DNA of 38,816 bases from Lachnobacterium bovis (GCF_900111325.1 NZ_FOGW01000014.1:1-38816), one strand, 5' to 3'; shown: positions 16,806-25,510, counted from the stretch's first letter. Program-made: numbers and translations. The notes: generated by a model from the letters alone, not told the origin.

Positions 16806-17882
16806 ATGAATTTAAATTTAAATGGAAAACTATTAAAACACGGAATTATTCAAGGTGGAATGGGAGTAGGGGTCTCATTATCAGAACTTGCTGGAAATGT
16901 TGCCAAAGAAGGCTGCATGGGAGTTATTAGTTCAGTAAACATTGGCTATAAAGAAAGTGATTTTTTAAAAAATCCTTTTGAAGCTAATATGAGAGCACTA
17001 AAATATCACATTCAAAGAGCTAAAGAAATATCTCAGGGTAATGGTTTGATTGCGGTAAACATTATGGTTGCAGTAAGTCATTATGCAGAAACTGTAAAGT
17101 GTGCAATTGAATCAGGCGCAGATGCAATTATTTCAGGAGCAGGGTTGCCACTTAATTTACCTGAATATGTAAAAGATACTAAAGCATTGTATGCACCAAT
17201 AGTATCTAGTAAAAAAGCTGCTGAATTGTTGTGTAAACGTTTTTCAAAAAAATATAATTCAATACCTGATTTTATGGTTATAGAAGGAAGTAAAGCAGGA
17301 GGACATCTTGGCTTTTCTAACAAAGAATTAGAAGATCATACGTGTCAAGATAATCTAACAATTTTAAGTGAAGTTTTAGAAACAATAAAACCATATGAAG
17401 AAAAATTTAAAAGAAAAATTAATGTCTTTTTAGGTGGAGGAATATTTACAGGTCAGGATATGGCAACCGCACTTAAAAATGGAGCTAGTGGGGTTCAAAT
17501 AGGAACAAGATTTATTGCAACAAAAGAGTGTGATGCTAGCGAAACATTTAAAGATGTGATAGTAAATGCAAAAGAAAGTGATATTAGAATTATAAAAAGT
17601 CCTGTTGGAATGCCAGCAAGAGCAGTATTTACACCACTTCTTCAAAATTTAGAAAAAGGCAAAACTTTCTTTGCAAAAAGATGCAATAATTGCTTAAAAG
17701 CTTGTCCAAAAGGAGATAAAATCCCTTATTGTATCAGTCGAGCTCTTATCGAAGCTGTAAAAGGTAATAGAGAAGAAGGATTGTTTTTTTGTGGAGAAAA
17801 CGCCTCAAGAGTTTCTAAAATTGTAACAGTCAAGGACTTAATAAATGAAATATTAGTAGATTGTAATAATAATTTGAATTGA
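16806..17882 (+). CDS. FabK/nitronate monooxygenase-like flavoprotein with C-terminal cysteine cluster
   Basis: A 358-residue member of the FabK/2-nitropropane dioxygenase superfamily: GIIQGGMGVGVS (13-24), catalytic-type H167 in GSKAGGHLGF, and FLGGGIFTGQD (208-218) at the FMN phosphate site. It differs from the upstream fabK by an insert near 170-200 and by a C-terminal extension holding C293, C296, C300, C309 and C329, spaced C-x2-C-x3-C-P then C-x19-C. That spacing recalls iron-sulfur or zinc sites. It sits 7 bp after fabK and 14 bp before the fabD start, so it is transcribed with the pathway. It may be a second enoyl reductase, a reductase for another acyl intermediate, or a detoxifying monooxygenase; which is not decidable here. 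Confidence 0.85.
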   Translation: MNLNLNGKLLKHGIIQGGMGVGVSLSELAGNVAKEGCMGVISSVNIGYKESDFLKNPFEANMRALKYHIQRAKEISQGNGLIAVNIMVAVSHYAETVKCAIESGADAIISGAGLPLNLPEYVKDTKALYAPIVSSKKAAELLCKRFSKKYNSIPDFMVIEGSKAGGHLGFSNKELEDHTCQDNLTILSEVLETIKPYEEKFKRKINVFLGGGIFTGQDMATALKNGASGVQIGTRFIATKECDASETFKDVIVNAKESDIRIIKSPVGMPARAVFTPLLQNLEKGKTFFAKRCNNCLKACPKGDKIPYCISRALIEAVKGNREEGLFFCGENASRVSKIVTVKDLINEILVDCNNNLN

Positions 17883-17896
17883 TAAGAGGAAAAAAG

Positions 17897-18838
17897 ATGA
17901 AAACTGTATTTATGTATGCTGGCCAGGGAAGTCAGTTTGTTTCAATGGGAAAAGATTTTTATGATAAATATGAAACTTATAAAAATTTTATTGATGGCGT
18001 AAAGTTGTCAAAAGATTATAAAAAGTTGATGCATGAAGGTCCACTTGAGGAGCTTTCACTTACTCAAAATACTCAGCCTGCTATGGCGATGTTTGCAATC
18101 GGAGTTACTAAACTTTTAGAAGAAAATAACATCAAACCTGATATGTCAGTTGGCTTAAGTTTAGGAGAATATGGTGCATTGTACGCAGCTGGTGTAATGA
18201 CAGAACAAGATTATTTGAAGGTAATAGAATATAGAGGGGTAAAAATGGCAGAAGCTGCATCTAAACAAGAATGTGCAATGAGCGCAATTATTGGAATGGA
18301 TGTATCAGATGTAGAAAAAGCTGTAGAAGAAGTAAGCAAAAAGGAAATTGGTTATATCACAATTGCAAATTATAATTGTCCAAAACAGTATGTAATTTGT
18401 GGCGATTTAAATGCTGTTGAAGAAACAGAAAAACTTTTAAAAGAAATGGGCGCAAGACGTGTCGTACGTTTAAATGTAAGTGGACCATTTCATACTAAAT
18501 ACATGCATGAAGCTAAAGTTGCACTAGAAAAAATATTTAAAAAAGTGACTTTTAAAGCACCAAGTTTTCCAGTTGCAGTTAATTTTACAGGAAAAATTAT
18601 TAATCAAAACACGTCAGGAGATGAGATTAAAGAGCTTTTAACTAATCAAGTTCAATCATCAGTGCGTTTTGAAAAAGATATTGAAGAATTAATCAAACAA
18701 GGTGCTGACAACTTTATTGAAATAGGACCAGGTAAAGTTTTAAGTGGCTTTGTTAAGAAAAAAGCAAAAGAAATGAATGTCGAAGTTAAGATTACAAGTA
18801 TTTCTAAAACACAAGATTTAGAAGCTATTGTTGCTTAA
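17897..18838 (+). CDS. fabD: Malonyl-CoA:ACP transacylase
   Basis: Loads malonyl groups onto ACP. The 313-residue enzyme starts MKTVFMYAGQGSQFVSMG; the nucleophile is S88 in GLSLGEYGAL and the catalytic histidine is H199 in SGPFHTKYM. The final GPGKVLSGFVKK motif is present. The start was set at 17897, where AAGAGG lies about 7 nt upstream; an upstream in-frame extension would overlap the previous gene without a ribosome site. Spacing to fabG is 19 bp. Confidence 0.96.
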   Translation: MKTVFMYAGQGSQFVSMGKDFYDKYETYKNFIDGVKLSKDYKKLMHEGPLEELSLTQNTQPAMAMFAIGVTKLLEENNIKPDMSVGLSLGEYGALYAAGVMTEQDYLKVIEYRGVKMAEAASKQECAMSAIIGMDVSDVEKAVEEVSKKEIGYITIANYNCPKQYVICGDLNAVEETEKLLKEMGARRVVRLNVSGPFHTKYMHEAKVALEKIFKKVTFKAPSFPVAVNFTGKIINQNTSGDEIKELLTNQVQSSVRFEKDIEELIKQGADNFIEIGPGKVLSGFVKKKAKEMNVEVKITSISKTQDLEAIVA

Positions 18839-18857
18839 ACAACTAAGGAGGAAAGAT

Positions 18858-19586
18858 ATGTCAACAGCGTTAGTAACTGGTGGAAGCCGCGGAATAGGAA
18901 GAGCAGTTTGTTTAAAACTTGCAGAAAGAGGATTTAATATTGCATTTAGCTATAACTCTAATGAGGAACAGGCAAAAGAAACAATTTCTTTATGCGAAGC
19001 TAAAGGTGTAAAAGCAGTAGCTTTTAAATTTGATGTTAGCAGTTCTAGTGACTGTACAAAACTTGTTGAGCAAACACTAGAAACTTTTAATGAAATAGAT
19101 GTATTAGTAAACAATGCTGGAATCACAAGAGATTCTTTAATCATGAGAATTAGTGATGAAGATATTGAAAAAGTAATTGATGTAAACTTAAAAGGTACTT
19201 TTTATATGATGAGAGAAGTTTCAAAAGTTATGTTAAAACAAAGAAAAGGTAGCATCATCAATATGAGTTCTGTTGTTGGTGTTGTTGGTAATGCAGGTCA
19301 GGTTAACTATGCAGCATCTAAAGCAGGTGTTATTGGTATGACAAAATCATTAGCTAAAGAGTTAGCAAGACGTAAAATTAGAGTTAATGCAATTGCTCCA
19401 GGAATGATTGAAACAGATATGACAGCAAAACTTAGTGATACAGCAAAACAAAATATATTAAGTACTATTCCTTTTGGTGAAATGGGTAAGCCAGAGGATA
19501 TTGCAAATGCAGTTGCATTTTTTGCCTCAGAGGATAGCAGATACATCACAGGACAAGTTTTATTAGTCGATGGTGGAATGGTTTAA
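18858..19586 (+). CDS. fabG: 3-oxoacyl-ACP reductase
   Basis: NADPH-dependent reduction of 3-ketoacyl-ACP. A 242-residue short-chain dehydrogenase with TGGSRGIG (7-14) at the cofactor site, NNAG (85-88) and the catalytic S138, Y151, K155 in the YAASK motif. The C-terminal GQVLLVDGGMV is typical. TAAGGAGG lies 8 nt before the chosen ATG, which discards an upstream TTG in frame. 53 bp separate it from fabF. Confidence 0.96.
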   Translation: MSTALVTGGSRGIGRAVCLKLAERGFNIAFSYNSNEEQAKETISLCEAKGVKAVAFKFDVSSSSDCTKLVEQTLETFNEIDVLVNNAGITRDSLIMRISDEDIEKVIDVNLKGTFYMMREVSKVMLKQRKGSIINMSSVVGVVGNAGQVNYAASKAGVIGMTKSLAKELARRKIRVNAIAPGMIETDMTAKLSDTAKQNILSTIPFGEMGKPEDIANAVAFFASEDSRYITGQVLLVDGGMV

Positions 19587-19639
19587 GAGACAAAACAAGA
19601 TAAAAAGCATAAAAATCTAAAGTGATAAGGAAGTGCAAA

Positions 19640-20887
19640 ATGAGAAGAGTTGTAATAACAGGTATAGGTGCAGTTACACCAATAGGAAATGATACAAAAA
19701 GCATGTGGGAAGGTGTAAAAGCCAAAAAATGCGGTATTGCTCCAATTACAGCATATGATACAGAAAATAGAAAAGTTAAATTAGCCGCAGAAGTAAAAGA
19801 TTTTGATCCAAATGAGAAATTAGATAAAAACACAGCAAGAAAAAGTGACAGATTTACTCAGTTTGCGTTAGTTGCTGCTAAAGAAGCTATCGAAGACGCT
19901 ATGATGTTAGAAGATGGTAAAGTTAAAGAGGATATTGATACACAAAGAGTTGGTGTAATCGTTTCTTCAGGTATCGGTGGTTTATATACAATCCAAAATG
20001 AGGATGCGAGAGGTGTAAAAAAAGGATACGATAGAGTATCTCCACATTTTATTCCAATGGTAATTTCAAATATGGCAGCAGGTCAGATCGCGATTCATTA
20101 TGGATTACACGGAATGTGTAGTTGTGTTGTAACTGCATGCGCAGGTGGTACAAATGCAATTGGTGATAGTTTTAGACAAATTAGAGATGGCTATGCTGAT
20201 ATGATGGTTTGTGGTGGAGCCGAAGCAAGTATTACAGAACTTGGTATGGGTGGATTTACAGCAATGAAGGCCCTAAATCAGTCAACAGATCCAAACAGAG
20301 CATCAATTCCATTTGATAAAGACAGAAGTGGTTTTGTAATGGGTGAAGGTGCAGGAATTCTTGTATTAGAAGAGTATGAGCATGCCGTAAAACGTGGCGC
20401 TAAGATTTACTGTGAAGTTGCAGGATATGGAAGCAATTGTGATGCATTCCATGTGACAGCACCATTAAGCGATGGAAGTCAGGCTGCAAAATGTTTTGAA
20501 TTAGCATTAGAAGATGCAAAAGTAAATAAAGATGAAATAAACTACATTAATGCTCATGGAACTTCAACACATCTAAATGATATGTGTGAAACAATGGCAA
20601 TTAAAAAAGTATTTGGAGAAAAAGCTAAAGATATAATGGTTAGTTCTACAAAATCTATGACTGGACATTTACTAGGTGCTAGTGGTGCTGTAGAAGCTAT
20701 TATTACAGCCTTATCAGTAAAAGAAGATTATGTGCCAGCTACAATTAACTACCAGAATTTTGATGAAGATTGTGATTTAGATATCGTACCAAATGAAGGT
20801 AGAAATACTAAAGTTGATTATGCAATGTCAAATTCACTTGGCTTTGGTGGACATAATGCTTGTCTAGTGTTTAAAAAATACAAATAA
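19640..20887 (+). CDS. fabF: Beta-ketoacyl-ACP synthase II
   Basis: Elongating condensing enzyme. The 415-residue protein has C167 in VVTACAGGTNA and the two histidines H306 (NAHGTST) and H343 (TGHLLGASG), the C-H-H triad of FabF/FabB; length and RRVVITGIGAVTPIGN start match FabF. The ATG at 19640 follows AAGGA by about 8 nt; an in-frame GTG at 19622 would add six residues without support. There is only one elongating synthase in the operon. Confidence 0.96.
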   Translation: MRRVVITGIGAVTPIGNDTKSMWEGVKAKKCGIAPITAYDTENRKVKLAAEVKDFDPNEKLDKNTARKSDRFTQFALVAAKEAIEDAMMLEDGKVKEDIDTQRVGVIVSSGIGGLYTIQNEDARGVKKGYDRVSPHFIPMVISNMAAGQIAIHYGLHGMCSCVVTACAGGTNAIGDSFRQIRDGYADMMVCGGAEASITELGMGGFTAMKALNQSTDPNRASIPFDKDRSGFVMGEGAGILVLEEYEHAVKRGAKIYCEVAGYGSNCDAFHVTAPLSDGSQAAKCFELALEDAKVNKDEINYINAHGTSTHLNDMCETMAIKKVFGEKAKDIMVSSTKSMTGHLLGASGAVEAIITALSVKEDYVPATINYQNFDEDCDLDIVPNEGRNTKVDYAMSNSLGFGGHNACLVFKKYK

Positions 20888-20907
20888 AAAAGGAAAAGGT
20901 AATAAAA

Positions 20908-21333
20908 ATGACATTAACATCAGATGAAATTAAGGAAATCCTTCCACATAGATATCCATTTTTATTAGTGGATAGAATAACAGATTGCATTCCAGGAGAA
21001 GAAGCTACAGGAAGAAAATGTGTGACAGCAAACGAAATGCATTTTTGTGGACATTTCCCACAAAAACAAATTATGCCAGGAGTGTTAATTATTGAAGCAT
21101 TAGCACAAACAGGAGCAGTAGCAATATTATCTCAAGAAGAAAATAAAGGAAAATTAGCTTTGTTTGCAGGAATAAAAAATGCACGTTTCAAAAAGCAAGT
21201 AATTCCTGGAGATGTTTTGGAATTAAATTGTAAAATTATAAAAAGAAGAGGTCAAATTGGTGTTGGAGAATGTAAAGCATTTGTTGACGGACAGCTTGCA
21301 GTATCTGCTGAGTTAACATTTGCTATAGAGTAA
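20908..21333 (+). CDS. fabZ: 3-hydroxyacyl-ACP dehydratase
   Basis: Dehydrates 3-hydroxyacyl-ACP to trans-2-enoyl-ACP. In 141 residues the family motifs ILPHRYPFLLVDR (11-23), H49 in CGHFP and E63 in MPGVLIIEALAQ are all present. It is 20 bp after fabF with AAAAAGGAAAAGG upstream. Neither fabA nor fabM is in the window, so how unsaturated fatty acids are made is not evident. No terminator follows before marR, so read-through is possible. Confidence 0.96.
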   Translation: MTLTSDEIKEILPHRYPFLLVDRITDCIPGEEATGRKCVTANEMHFCGHFPQKQIMPGVLIIEALAQTGAVAILSQEENKGKLALFAGIKNARFKKQVIPGDVLELNCKIIKRRGQIGVGECKAFVDGQLAVSAELTFAIE

Positions 21334-21373
21334 AAATTGTTTTTAACAGATAAGTAAAAAGGACTTCTTAGAT

Positions 21374-21408
21374 ATATTTACAAAAATTTCACATAATATT
21401 TACAAAAA
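21374..21408. repeat. 13-bp direct repeat, 22-bp period, upstream of the marR promoter
   Basis: ATATTTACAAAAA occurs exactly at 21374-21386 and 21396-21408. The 22-bp period is close to two turns of DNA and ends 26 bp before the -35 box, a usual place for a regulator bound as a dimer on one face. No known binding protein is implied. Confidence 0.65.
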
Positions 21409-21433
21409 ATCTATAAAGAATTGAAGATAGCAT

Positions 21434-21462
21434 TTGCAAATATGTTTTGTAGATGCTATACT
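21434..21462 (+). promoter_or_regulatory. Promoter of the MarR-family gene
   Basis: TTGCAA (21434-21439), 17-bp spacer and TATACT (21457-21462). ATAGCAT and ATGCTAT (about 21427-21433 and 21453-21459) form an inverted repeat bracketing the -35 box and reaching the -10 box, a possible autoregulatory site. It gives marR its own transcript, separate from the fatty acid operon. Confidence 0.65.
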
Positions 21463-21507
21463 TTTTAGTTGAAGATATAAAATATTAGTAGAAAAGGAAG
21501 AATTAAT

Positions 21508-22008
21508 ATGTTGCAAGAAGAATTTAATGATGTATATTCTAAGTTTAAATTGCATTTTTATCAAAATCTTTTTGAGAAATGGAAAGACAGAGAAGCTTCG
21601 CTTACAACTGTAGAGACATTTTGTATGGAAATTATTCATTATCTAGGAGAGCCAACGGTAAATGAGTTTGCTACAATGGCAAATATTTCATCACCAAATG
21701 CTGCTTATAAGATTAATAACTTAGTAAAAAAAGGTTATATTAAAAAGAAAAGATCAACACATGATCGTAGAGAATTCCATTTACAAGTAACAAAGAAGTA
21801 TGAGAAATACTATGAAATGAATTATGCTTATGTTACAACTGTAATGGAAAGAGTTTATAAGAGATTTACTCCAGAAGAATTACAAGTAATGGAGAAAATT
21901 CTTAATGTAATGAGCGAAGAATTAATGCCTGAAATTAAAAAGACTCGTATTCCAGCAAAATATATAAATGCTAATATTGATGAAATGCTTAAAATTAGAA
22001 GATCGTAA
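21508..22008 (+). CDS. MarR-family transcriptional regulator (FabT-like)
   Basis: A 166-residue winged-helix protein: dimerisation helices at both ends, the DNA-binding part around residues 47-95 (EPTVNEFATMANISSPNAAYK for helix-turn-helix, then the wing STHDRREFHLQVT with the conserved D-R pair). Linkage to the fatty acid operon and the presence of a GTTTA-N5-TAAAC dyad on that operon's -10 box suggest it is the FabT-type repressor that senses long-chain acyl-ACP. In streptococci fabT lies inside the operon near its start; here it is last, with its own promoter. Ligand and targets are inferred from context. Confidence 0.85.
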   Translation: MLQEEFNDVYSKFKLHFYQNLFEKWKDREASLTTVETFCMEIIHYLGEPTVNEFATMANISSPNAAYKINNLVKKGYIKKKRSTHDRREFHLQVTKKYEKYYEMNYAYVTTVMERVYKRFTPEELQVMEKILNVMSEELMPEIKKTRIPAKYINANIDEMLKIRRS

Positions 22009-22084
22009 TTGAAAATTATAATTTAAAAGATAATATTTTGAAAGTTATGATGTAATAATTTTTTAAAAACTAAGTTTAATAGTT

Positions 22085-22138
22085 AAAAAGATATCACTAT
22101 AGTGTCTCACGGAAGAGACAATGGTGATATCTTTTTTT
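22085..22138 (+). terminator. Strong terminator after marR
   Basis: AAAAAGATATCAC..GTGTCTC pairs with GAGACAATGGTGATATC across a short ACGGAA loop and is followed by TTTTTTTT. It separates the fatty acid region from the phosphonate genes; the remaining 22139-22328 holds only a possible promoter. Confidence 0.9.
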
Positions 22139-22178
22139 TATAATCAGGTTATATTTATAAAGATATTATAAAGTTTAG

Positions 22179-22184
22179 TATAAT
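22179..22184 (+). promoter_or_regulatory. Candidate -10 box for the PEP mutase operon
   Basis: TATAAT in TTTAGTATAATTC lies 145 bp before the mutase ATG. No good -35 is found 17 bp upstream, which would suit activation by a regulator, but the leader is long and other A/T-rich hexamers exist. Confidence 0.3.
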
Positions 22185-22328
22185 TCTCGATATAAGTATG
22201 TGATGAAGTGTTTATTTAAGGGGAAGTACACGCAGATAAATAATATAAAGATGTAAATATAATAAAAGATATTAAATAAATATAAGTACATTAATTTGAT
22301 TAATATATACAAATTTAGGAGGAATATT

Positions 22329-24335
22329 ATGAAAGCTCTAATTTTAAATTCTGGCTTAGGAAAAAGAATGGGAATTTATACAAAAGAACAGCCAAAATGT
22401 ATGACAGAAATATCTCCATCAGTAACAATAATATCGAAACAGTTGAAGCAATTAGTAGAAAGCGGAATAAAAGAAGTAGTAATTACAACGGGAGCATTTG
22501 ATAGTGTTCTAATGGAATATTGCGAAAGTCTTGATTTGCCGATTGATATTTCTTATGTGAAAAATCCAAAGTTTCAGGAAACAAATTATATTTATAGTAT
22601 CTATTGTGCGAGAGAGGCATTAGATGATGATATAATTTTGATGCATGGAGATTTAGTAATAGAAAATGAAGTGCTTGATAATGTTGTTAATTCTGAAAAT
22701 TCGTGTATGGTAGTTTCAAGGTCTTTGCCTCTTCCTGAAAAAGATTTTAAGGCAACTATAAAAGATGGAAAGGTTAATAAGGTAGGCGTAGATTTATTTA
22801 ATAAATCAGTTGCAGCACAACCACTTTATAAATTAAAAAAAGAAGATTGGAAGAAATGGCTAGAAAAGATTGTTGAATTTTGTGAAAAAGGAGTAACAGA
22901 TGTTTATGCGGAGAATGCATTAAATGAGTTAGATGGTGCTTGTAATATTTTTCCATTAGACATAGGAAAAGCCTTGTGTGAAGAAGTAGATAATCCAGAT
23001 GATTTGTTAGTTGCGACGTTAAAGGTGCGCCAGTTATCGATAAGAACTGTATATTTAGTATTTTCAGCAGACATCTTGCATGAAGGACATATTGAGTTAA
23101 TAAAAAAAGCAAAAAAATTAGGTAGAGTAATTATAGGGGTTTTATCAGATGAGGTTGTGGCTACTTATAAGAGATTTCCACTTGTGCCAATAGAAGAAAG
23201 AAGGGCTATTTTTGAAAGTATTTCGGGAGTTTATAAAGTTGTTGATCAAGAAACTCTTTCGTATAAAGATAATCTTTTAAAATATAGGCCTGATATTGTT
23301 GTCCATGGTGATGATTGGAAAGAAGGTTTTCAAAAGCCAATAAGAGATGAAGTTGTTACAATTTTGGCGTCGTATGGTGGTAGGTTAGTTGAATATCCAT
23401 ATTCGAATAGAGAACGTTATAAAGTTATAGAGGAAAGGACAAGGCGTGAATTGTCACTTCCTGATTTTAGGCGTGCAAGATTAAAAAAGATACTTGAGAT
23501 GAAAGGTTTTGCAACTGCATTAGAGGCACATAGCGGTATAACAGGTCTTATTGTAGAACAAACGAAGATATTTAGTAATGGTGGAGTTAAGCAGTTTGAC
23601 GCAATGTGGGTTTCATCTCTTTGTGATAGTACGGCAAAAGGTAAGCCAGATATAGAATTAGTTGATATGACGTCTAGATATAGAACAATAGATGACATAA
23701 TGGAAGTTACTACCAAACCTATTATTTTTGATGGAGATACTGGTGGACTTACGGAACACTTTGTGTATACGGTCCGAAGCCTTGAAAGAATGGGCGTATC
23801 GATGATAATTATTGAAGATAAGACTGGTTTGAAAAAGAATAGTCTTTTTGGGACAGAGGTAGAACAGACGCAGGCGCCTATAGATGAATTTTGTGCAAAG
23901 ATAAAAGCAGGAAAAGAAGCACAAAAGACGAGTGATTTTATGATTTGTGCAAGAATAGAGTCGCTTATTTTAGAAAAAGGACTAGATGATGCATTAAAAA
24001 GAGCTTTTGCATTCGTTAGAGCAGGAGCAGATGCCATTATGATTCATAGTAGAAAAAAAGATCCAACAGAGATATTTGAGTTTTTAAAGGCATTTAGAGA
24101 AAAAGATTCTATTACGCCAATAGTTTTAGTGCCTACATCATTTAATACGGTTTATGAGGATGAATTTAAAGAAAGAGGGGCAAATATAGTTATTTATGCT
24201 AATCAATTAACAAGAACGGGCTTCCCTGCTATGAAAGATGCAGCAGAGACGATTTTAAGAAATAGCAGAGCAAAGGAATGTGACGATAAGTGCATGAGTA
24301 TTAAAGAGATAATTAATTTAATACCAGGAGAATAA
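22329..24335 (+). CDS. Three-domain phosphoenolpyruvate mutase with two nucleotidyltransferase-like domains
   Basis: PEP mutase rearranges PEP to phosphonopyruvate, the C-P bond-forming step of almost all phosphonate synthesis. In 668 residues: (a) 1-230, a LicC/PntC-like nucleotidyltransferase (glycine loop NSGLGKRM 7-14, QPKCM 21-25, metal-type D108 in HGDL); (b) 238-375, a TagD/ECT-type cytidylyltransferase with HEGH at 251-254 and HGDDW at 326-330 but no recognisable ISTT-like second signature; (c) 385-668, the mutase, with FDGDTGG (467-473) and the diagnostic EDKTGLKKNS (496-505). Domains b+c resemble Fom1 of the fosfomycin pathway, whose N-terminal domain makes CMP-hydroxyethylphosphonate. 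AGGAGG lies 6 nt before the ATG. The dehydrogenase starts 22 bp later. No phosphonopyruvate decarboxylase is present nearby. Confidence 0.92.
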   Translation: MKALILNSGLGKRMGIYTKEQPKCMTEISPSVTIISKQLKQLVESGIKEVVITTGAFDSVLMEYCESLDLPIDISYVKNPKFQETNYIYSIYCAREALDDDIILMHGDLVIENEVLDNVVNSENSCMVVSRSLPLPEKDFKATIKDGKVNKVGVDLFNKSVAAQPLYKLKKEDWKKWLEKIVEFCEKGVTDVYAENALNELDGACNIFPLDIGKALCEEVDNPDDLLVATLKVRQLSIRTVYLVFSADILHEGHIELIKKAKKLGRVIIGVLSDEVVATYKRFPLVPIEERRAIFESISGVYKVVDQETLSYKDNLLKYRPDIVVHGDDWKEGFQKPIRDEVVTILASYGGRLVEYPYSNRERYKVIEERTRRELSLPDFRRARLKKILEMKGFATALEAHSGITGLIVEQTKIFSNGGVKQFDAMWVSSLCDSTAKGKPDIELVDMTSRYRTIDDIMEVTTKPIIFDGDTGGLTEHFVYTVRSLERMGVSMIIIEDKTGLKKNSLFGTEVEQTQAPIDEFCAKIKAGKEAQKTSDFMICARIESLILEKGLDDALKRAFAFVRAGADAIMIHSRKKDPTEIFEFLKAFREKDSITPIVLVPTSFNTVYEDEFKERGANIVIYANQLTRTGFPAMKDAAETILRNSRAKECDDKCMSIKEIINLIPGE

Positions 24336-24357
24336 TATTAATTGAAAAGGGGAAAAC

Positions 24358-25482
24358 ATGGGACAAAAAATAATAAAAATTAAAACAGAAGAAAAAGAAT
24401 CAGATTATTCTAAGTTATGTGAGATTTTAGAAAAATGGATAAGTACTAAATCAAAAGTGATGATAGTGACTTTAAGATCAATCAAAAGATATCCTAAAAT
24501 ATTACAGCTGATGGAGAAAACTAAAAGTGTACATTTTACGGATTTTACACCAAATCCAACCTATGAAGAGGTTATGAAAGCGTATGAGCAATTTAAAAAA
24601 GAAAAATGCGATTCTCTAATTGCTATAGGTGGAGGCTCTGCAATGGATGTTGCTAAATGCATAAAATTTTACAATTTAGATAAAGAAAACGTGCCATTTC
24701 TTGCAGTTCCGACAACAGCTGGAACTGGTTCAGAAGCAACAAAATTTGCAGTTATATACAAAGATGGAAATAAGCTGTCTATTGAAGATGAAAGATGTAT
24801 TCCAAAAGAAGTTATTTTTGATTATCATTTTTTGGAAAATCTTCCAATCTATCAAAAGAAAGTAACGATGATGGATGCTTTTTGTCATGCACTTGAGTCG
24901 TTTTGGTCGGTTAATGGAAACCAAGAAAGTCACTGTTATAGTCACGATGCACTAGAGACTATACTTGAATATATGGATGATTATTTGAATGAGAATGCAG
25001 ACTTAAAGAAAAAAGAAATTGCTTATAAGAAGATGTTTGAGGCTTCGTACTTTGCAGGCAAGGCAATAAATATAGCTAAAACTACAGCCGGACACGCAAT
25101 GTGTTATAAAATCACATCGATGTATGGTTTGGCCCATGGCCATGCTACGATATTGTGTAATCGAATTATTTTTAGATGGATGGTAGAAAATATTGACGAT
25201 TTAGAATGTATAGATAAGCGTGGAAAAGAATATACAAAAGACATATTAAAGGAAATTGCGAATGTTTTTAAAGTGGATACGTTAGAGGAAGCCTGCAATA
25301 AATTAGATATGATTTTTGATAAATTAGATTTAGAAATTCCAGAAGTAACTGAAGAGCAAATTGAAGAATTAATTTCAAGTGTTAATGCAGATAGAATGAA
25401 AAATCATCCCTTTATAGTAACAGATAAAAATTTAGATATCCTATATAAGAAAATATTAAATTATGATATAATAAGTTATTGA
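24358..25482 (+). CDS. Iron-dependent alcohol dehydrogenase, probably a phosphonoacetaldehyde reductase
   Basis: A 374-residue group III alcohol dehydrogenase: NAD(P)-binding GGGSAMD (91-97), PTTAGTGSEAT (118-128), and metal ligands D173, H177 (DAFCHALE), H246 (TAGHAM) and H260 (GLAHGHA). In known phosphonate clusters (FomC, PhpC) such enzymes reduce phosphonoacetaldehyde to 2-hydroxyethylphosphonate. Position 22 bp after the PEP mutase with a shared strand makes that role likely, but the aldehyde would require a decarboxylase that is not encoded here. Direct action on phosphonopyruvate or on another aldehyde is an alternative. GGGGAAAAC precedes the ATG. Confidence 0.85.
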   Translation: MGQKIIKIKTEEKESDYSKLCEILEKWISTKSKVMIVTLRSIKRYPKILQLMEKTKSVHFTDFTPNPTYEEVMKAYEQFKKEKCDSLIAIGGGSAMDVAKCIKFYNLDKENVPFLAVPTTAGTGSEATKFAVIYKDGNKLSIEDERCIPKEVIFDYHFLENLPIYQKKVTMMDAFCHALESFWSVNGNQESHCYSHDALETILEYMDDYLNENADLKKKEIAYKKMFEASYFAGKAINIAKTTAGHAMCYKITSMYGLAHGHATILCNRIIFRWMVENIDDLECIDKRGKEYTKDILKEIANVFKVDTLEEACNKLDMIFDKLDLEIPEVTEEQIEELISSVNADRMKNHPFIVTDKNLDILYKKILNYDIISY

Positions 25483-25510
25483 TTATGAGATATAAGGGGA
25501 GCGATTAATA

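Noticed and set aside
23417..24037. 206-codon minus-strand frame inside the PEP mutase gene
   Set aside because: Antisense to the mutase domain with its diagnostic motif intact; no ribosome site or family motifs.
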